Part shown: positions 40,848-43,700 of the stretch, piece after piece | Layout of the letters: the number at the start of each line of letters is the position of its first letter | Numbering within the stretch: position 1 is the stretch's first letter | Translations under genes and position numbers: made by a program | Notes under the pieces: model-generated | What the model was told of the DNA's origin: nothing | The model's database searches: none | What the model saw: the letters and a program-made list of their open reading frames with translations, nothing else | NCBI RefSeq assembly: GCF_014799995.1 | Contig: NZ_JAAVGY010000035.1 | Location: 1 to 43,700 of the forward strand | Reading direction: 5' to 3' | Source: Helicobacter sp. | GTDB lineage: Bacteria; Campylobacterota; Campylobacteria; Campylobacterales; Helicobacteraceae | Length of the DNA stretch: 43,700 nucleotides

Positions 40848-42242
40848 ATGGCGGATAAATTAAAAGTTGCTTGGTATGATGGCTTAAATGTAAGTTCAGT
40901 TCATTTTGAACAACAAGAAAGATTTTTACAAAGGGCGATTGATTCTAAAACAATAGAGGTGTTTAGCAATTTGTATGGAATCACAACGCTTGAATTTTCT
41001 AAAGAAATGCTAATTCAAGGCAAAATTGCCATCACTAGAGTTGAAGGAATTGCGCAAGACGGAAGTATTTTTAGCGCACCCGAACAAGACCTTTTGCCAG
41101 AACCCTTAGAAATACACTATGATTCATTGGCTAATTCGGTAATTACCTTAAAGATTCCTTTGGGCATTGCAACGATTGCGGATATTGCGTTGAGAAATAA
41201 TCTTCCTAATACCAAATATATTGCATTAAGAAGTGCCATAAATTCGAGAAACTATGATGATGAAAGCAATGAAATCTTGAGGCAAATTGGCGATGAATAC
41301 GAAAGTGATAATATTGCCTTTACGCAAGAAAAAACTAGTATAGCACTTGCAAGTTTAAGATTAAGACTTGGAATCCTAAACAATGCTGCGCCAGATGAGC
41401 TAGAAATACCGATTGCAAAAATCAAGAGCATTGATGTAAATAAAAAAATTGATTTAGAAGAAGAATTTATCCCCACTTGTTTAAATATTTCCAAAATACC
41501 CATTATCAAGTCGTTTTTAGAGGAGAATATCCATTCTATTAAACAACATAAAAATACTTTAACTAATATCTTTAAAGGAATTGACCAAACAAAAAATACA
41601 CTTGATTTTAGCACTTATGTGTCATTGAATCTTTTAAAGAAATGGTATTTGATTTTTTCTTATTTAATCAATAAAGACAAACTGCATCCCGAGTTTTTAT
41701 ATGAAAAGTTAATAGAATTTCAAGGAGATCTTAGTGCATTCAATGAGGACGATACATTTTTAGAATTTATTAAATATAATCATGACAATCTTAATGAAAC
41801 TTTCTTGCCTTTAATGAATAACATTAGAATACTATTCTCAAGAATCACTAGCCCAAGATATACTATGGCAAGGTTAATCAGTAGCAAAAATGGTTTTTAT
41901 GATTTCTTGTTTGATAACCCAAGTATTTTACAAGAAGCTGAAATATATCTTGCCGTCAATGCAGATGTGAATCACGAATATCTTTTGCAAAATTTCAAAA
42001 CACAAAGCAAAATCCACACACAAAGCAAGATAAAAGACATAGTAGCTACACAACTTAGGGGGTTGAATTTGGAACAAATTTCAAATATTCCCAATGCGAT
42101 TCCTTATTTAAGTGGTTATATTTATTATAGATTTAACAAGAGAGATGAAGTGTTTGCAGACTTTAAAGGGGAAAATATCGTAAGTATTTATATTACAAAC
42201 AATATTAAAAGTCCCGATATTAAAATATGGGCGGTGTTTTAA
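40848..42242 (+). CDS. tssK: T6SS baseplate-membrane adaptor TssK
   Basis: 464 aa. Diagnostic N-terminus VAWYDGLNVSSVHFEQQERF and the conserved NAAPDELEIPIAKIKSI. It links the baseplate wedges to the TssJLM complex. A weak AGGG lies 11 bases before the ATG. Confidence 0.93.
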   Translation: MADKLKVAWYDGLNVSSVHFEQQERFLQRAIDSKTIEVFSNLYGITTLEFSKEMLIQGKIAITRVEGIAQDGSIFSAPEQDLLPEPLEIHYDSLANSVITLKIPLGIATIADIALRNNLPNTKYIALRSAINSRNYDDESNEILRQIGDEYESDNIAFTQEKTSIALASLRLRLGILNNAAPDELEIPIAKIKSIDVNKKIDLEEEFIPTCLNISKIPIIKSFLEENIHSIKQHKNTLTNIFKGIDQTKNTLDFSTYVSLNLLKKWYLIFSYLINKDKLHPEFLYEKLIEFQGDLSAFNEDDTFLEFIKYNHDNLNETFLPLMNNIRILFSRITSPRYTMARLISSKNGFYDFLFDNPSILQEAEIYLAVNADVNHEYLLQNFKTQSKIHTQSKIKDIVATQLRGLNLEQISNIPNAIPYLSGYIYYRFNKRDEVFADFKGENIVSIYITNNIKSPDIKIWAVF

Positions 42243-42245
42243 AAT

Positions 42246-43028
42246 ATGGAGGAGAGTAATTTAAATAAAATAGAGCCTAGCTTATTTTTAAATCGTGGAT
42301 TTTGCGGGCTTTTGAGCAATAAAGTTTTAGACCACAACTTAGAGTTGCTTTTATTATCGTCTAGGCTTTCTAAAATAGATACTTTGGAGACAAGCAAAAT
42401 AGAAGCAATTAAAGAAAAAATGGTCAATGACATACTAGCAATCAGCTCCAAACTAAGCACTTATAAGGAATATGAAGAAAAGGATATAGTAAAGCTAAGA
42501 TATTGTTTATGTGTTTTTATGGATGAAATTATTATGAAAAATGAGCTTTTTATGAATAGTTCTTGGGCTCATAGCACATTAACCGTAAGGCTTTTTGACG
42601 AAACATTGGGTGGGGATAATTTTTACGATATAGCATTATCTTGGTTAAATAACCCTGCAAAAAACAAGGATTTTTTAGAGTTTGTCTATGCTTGTCTTGT
42701 GTTAGGGTATAAAGGCAAATATTCAAGCAGTAAGGATGTCAATGAAAGAATCTCTTTATTGTGCGAAAATATTGCATCTGCAATTACACCTCTTTTAAAT
42801 ACAGACGAAAATATTGCCTTTAGTAAAACTTATGATATTGATTCTAAAGAAACACTAGGAAGTAAATTCCAAAGGCTGTATTTCAAAAAAATGCTTATCA
42901 TATTGCCTTTATTAATCGTTGTCTTAATCTTTTCATATTTACTTCTTGATTTGGAAACAAATAATATAAGAGTTGAAAATAAAATAGAAAAAATGATTGA
43001 GGGTTTTACCAACAAGCAGGAAAATTAA
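42246..43028 (+). CDS. tssL: T6SS membrane protein TssL (DotU family)
   Basis: 260 aa. DotU patterns RYCLCVFMDEIIMKNELF and DETLGGDNFYDIA, with a single C-terminal membrane helix (LIILPLLIVVLIFSYLLLDL, about 215-234) and a short periplasmic end. Starts 3 bases after the tssK stop. tssM, which usually follows, is not present. Confidence 0.92.
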   Translation: MEESNLNKIEPSLFLNRGFCGLLSNKVLDHNLELLLLSSRLSKIDTLETSKIEAIKEKMVNDILAISSKLSTYKEYEEKDIVKLRYCLCVFMDEIIMKNELFMNSSWAHSTLTVRLFDETLGGDNFYDIALSWLNNPAKNKDFLEFVYACLVLGYKGKYSSSKDVNERISLLCENIASAITPLLNTDENIAFSKTYDIDSKETLGSKFQRLYFKKMLIILPLLIVVLIFSYLLLDLETNNIRVENKIEKMIEGFTNKQEN

Positions 43029-43098
43029 GCGAATTGCAAGAGTCAATCAATCTTGCGTAAAGATTCTTTTGTCAATGGCAAAAAGGGAATAGATACTA

Positions 43099-43262
43099 TT
43101 TTCTAAGTCTTGTAAGATTGTGATTCTGCTTTGTAGATTTAATCTATATCGTGTTTATTGATTCTATTCTTTGTGTTAGACTTTTTACTTCCGTCTTAAA
43201 TTTATCAAGTGAAATTGTTGTTTTTTAAAAGAATTTTCAAGCTCCATTAAAAGCTATTCTAT
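43099..43262 (-). pseudogene. Decayed copy of the 3' end of the 258-aa element gene
   Basis: About 165 bases closely similar to 16387-16555, including AAAAGAATTTTCAA and CTCCATTAAAAGCT. Several small indels destroy the frame. The rest of the 43029-43264 gap holds nothing else I can support. Confidence 0.8.
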
Positions 43263-43264
43263 TT

Positions 43265-43339
43265 ATATAAAACGCTATTTTAAATCAAAGTTTTTTCATT
43301 TTATTTCAAAGCACTTTGATTTAAAATAGCGTTTTATAT
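43265..43339. terminator. Perfect 26-bp inverted repeat between convergent genes
   Basis: Arms 43265-43290 and 43314-43339 are exactly complementary (left arm begins ATATAAAACGCTATTTTAAA), with a 23-base AT-rich loop. It lies after tssL and after the effector gene, so it can act as a bidirectional terminator. Its perfection could also mark a recent rearrangement. Confidence 0.6.
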
Positions 43340-43345
43340 TTACTA

Positions 43346-43669
43346 TCAAAAGGAGTGATATAATACTCCCCCCTCAGGTATTGGTCCTTTGTCTTTTAAC
43401 ATTTGTCTTTCCTTTTCATAAGTAAAATAATATTTATTATTTATCTTTTCTGCTCTGCCACTTACCGCTTGAAAGGAGATTCTTTGCACTTCTTTGTCAT
43501 CTTTATTGATAATAATTGTTAAAAGTTTGCCATTGAAATGCAAGGAGATAATACCCTCACTCCTCTTTGCTTCCTTTTTATCCTTTTTACTTTCTTCCTC
43601 TTTCTTTATTCCCTCCCATTGTATTCTTTCATATTCTATCTTATCAAGAGGATTGGCTTTTAGTTTCAT
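43346..43669 (-). CDS. Truncated DUF2778 (Tlde1-like) T6SS effector
   Basis: 107 codons as written. The open frame reaches the window edge and no ribosome site precedes the ATG at 43669, so the true start may lie outside. A charged N-terminus leads to ISLHFNGKLLTIIINKDDKE, RISFQAVSGRAEKIN and KGPIPEGG, the N-half of DUF2778, the family of Tlde1 peptidoglycan L,D-transpeptidase/carboxypeptidase effectors. The catalytic His and Cys that should follow are missing. With one G fewer in the G6 tract (43368-43373) the frame reads PIPEGEYYITPF, closer to the family, but it stops inside the inverted repeat. No immunity gene is visible. Confidence 0.6.
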   Translation of the reverse strand: MKLKANPLDKIEYERIQWEGIKKEEESKKDKKEAKRSEGIISLHFNGKLLTIIINKDDKEVQRISFQAVSGRAEKINNKYYFTYEKERQMLKDKGPIPEGGVLYHSF

Positions 43670-43700
43670 AGGAGAGAATTGAATTGTATTCTTTTTAGGA

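Noticed and set aside
41252..41614. 120-codon minus-strand ORF opposite tssK
   Set aside because: TssK is certain in this region; the other strand gives Ser/Leu-rich shadow sequence.
1..43700. tRNA, rRNA, integrase or att site
   Set aside because: None seen by eye; no cloverleaf-like high-GC segment and no Xer or serine-recombinase motifs in any ORF, so the element's ends cannot be placed.

Overview
The window is low-GC DNA from a Campylobacterota bacterium, most likely an enterohepatic Helicobacter. The evidence is the very AT-rich intergenic DNA, the strong bias for GATTC/GAATC-containing codons, -10-only promoters behind T-rich tracts, and a Helicobacter/Campylobacter-type gene set. It looks like the interior of an integrative conjugative element or large plasmid that carries a type VI secretion system (T6SS) as cargo. 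I see no integrase, att site, rRNA, tRNA or CRISPR, so neither end of the element is visible.

Layout. 0.1-1.0 kb: a small coiled-coil gene facing a NYN-domain nuclease. 1.1-11.4 kb (minus strand): a four-gene operon for a huge methylase-helicase 'polyvalent' protein and three accessory proteins. A 399-codon gene with its own Shine-Dalgarno site is nested in another frame of the giant gene. 11.5-16.3 kb: a ribbon-helix-helix regulator, then a minus-strand T4SS operon (virB2-like, two small genes, virB1-like, virB4). 16.4-21.6 kb: a minus-strand maintenance operon (ParA, a long coiled-coil protein, YopX family, UvrD-like helicase, a basic protein with a weak relaxase-like motif). 21.7-23.0 kb: a cluster of very small membrane proteins, partly tandemly duplicated. 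23.0-33.8 kb (minus strand): VirB6-like protein, a second nested-gene pair, VirD4, a HipA/CtkA-like kinase, a Fic-zeta fusion, and a broken VirB9-like gene. 33.9-43.0 kb: T6SS genes tssG-F-E-C-B-A (minus) and tssJ-K-L (plus). tssM, tssH/clpV, hcp, vgrG and PAAR are absent from the window. 43.1-43.7 kb: a decayed copy of an element gene, a perfect 26-bp inverted repeat, and a truncated DUF2778 (Tlde1-like) T6SS effector gene.

Most notable. (1) Two related type I toxin-antitoxin modules, each with an antisense promoter that matches the sigma70 consensus exactly (TTGACA, 17 bp, TATAAT) inside an 18-22-codon hydrophobic peptide gene. Both sit at the same place in a T4SS gene, between the ATG-AAA-AAA start and the signal-peptide core, facing against it, so the T4SS mRNA itself contains antitoxin sequence. 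(2) Three operons share a promoter with identical geometry: a TATTGCA-NNN-TGCAATA palindrome about 60 bp upstream of the predicted start and exactly the same distance from a -10 box. (3) Accessory proteins, including the giant protein, the Fic-zeta fusion and the HipA-like kinase, share short C-terminal motifs that could be T4SS export signals. (4) Two genes with good ribosome sites are nested in other genes.

Many T4SS-region genes carry single-base frameshifts, mostly in short A/T runs. Either the conjugation genes are decaying or the assembly has homopolymer errors; this must be settled before the T4SS is called functional. All functional calls come from reading motifs by eye; no database search was run.
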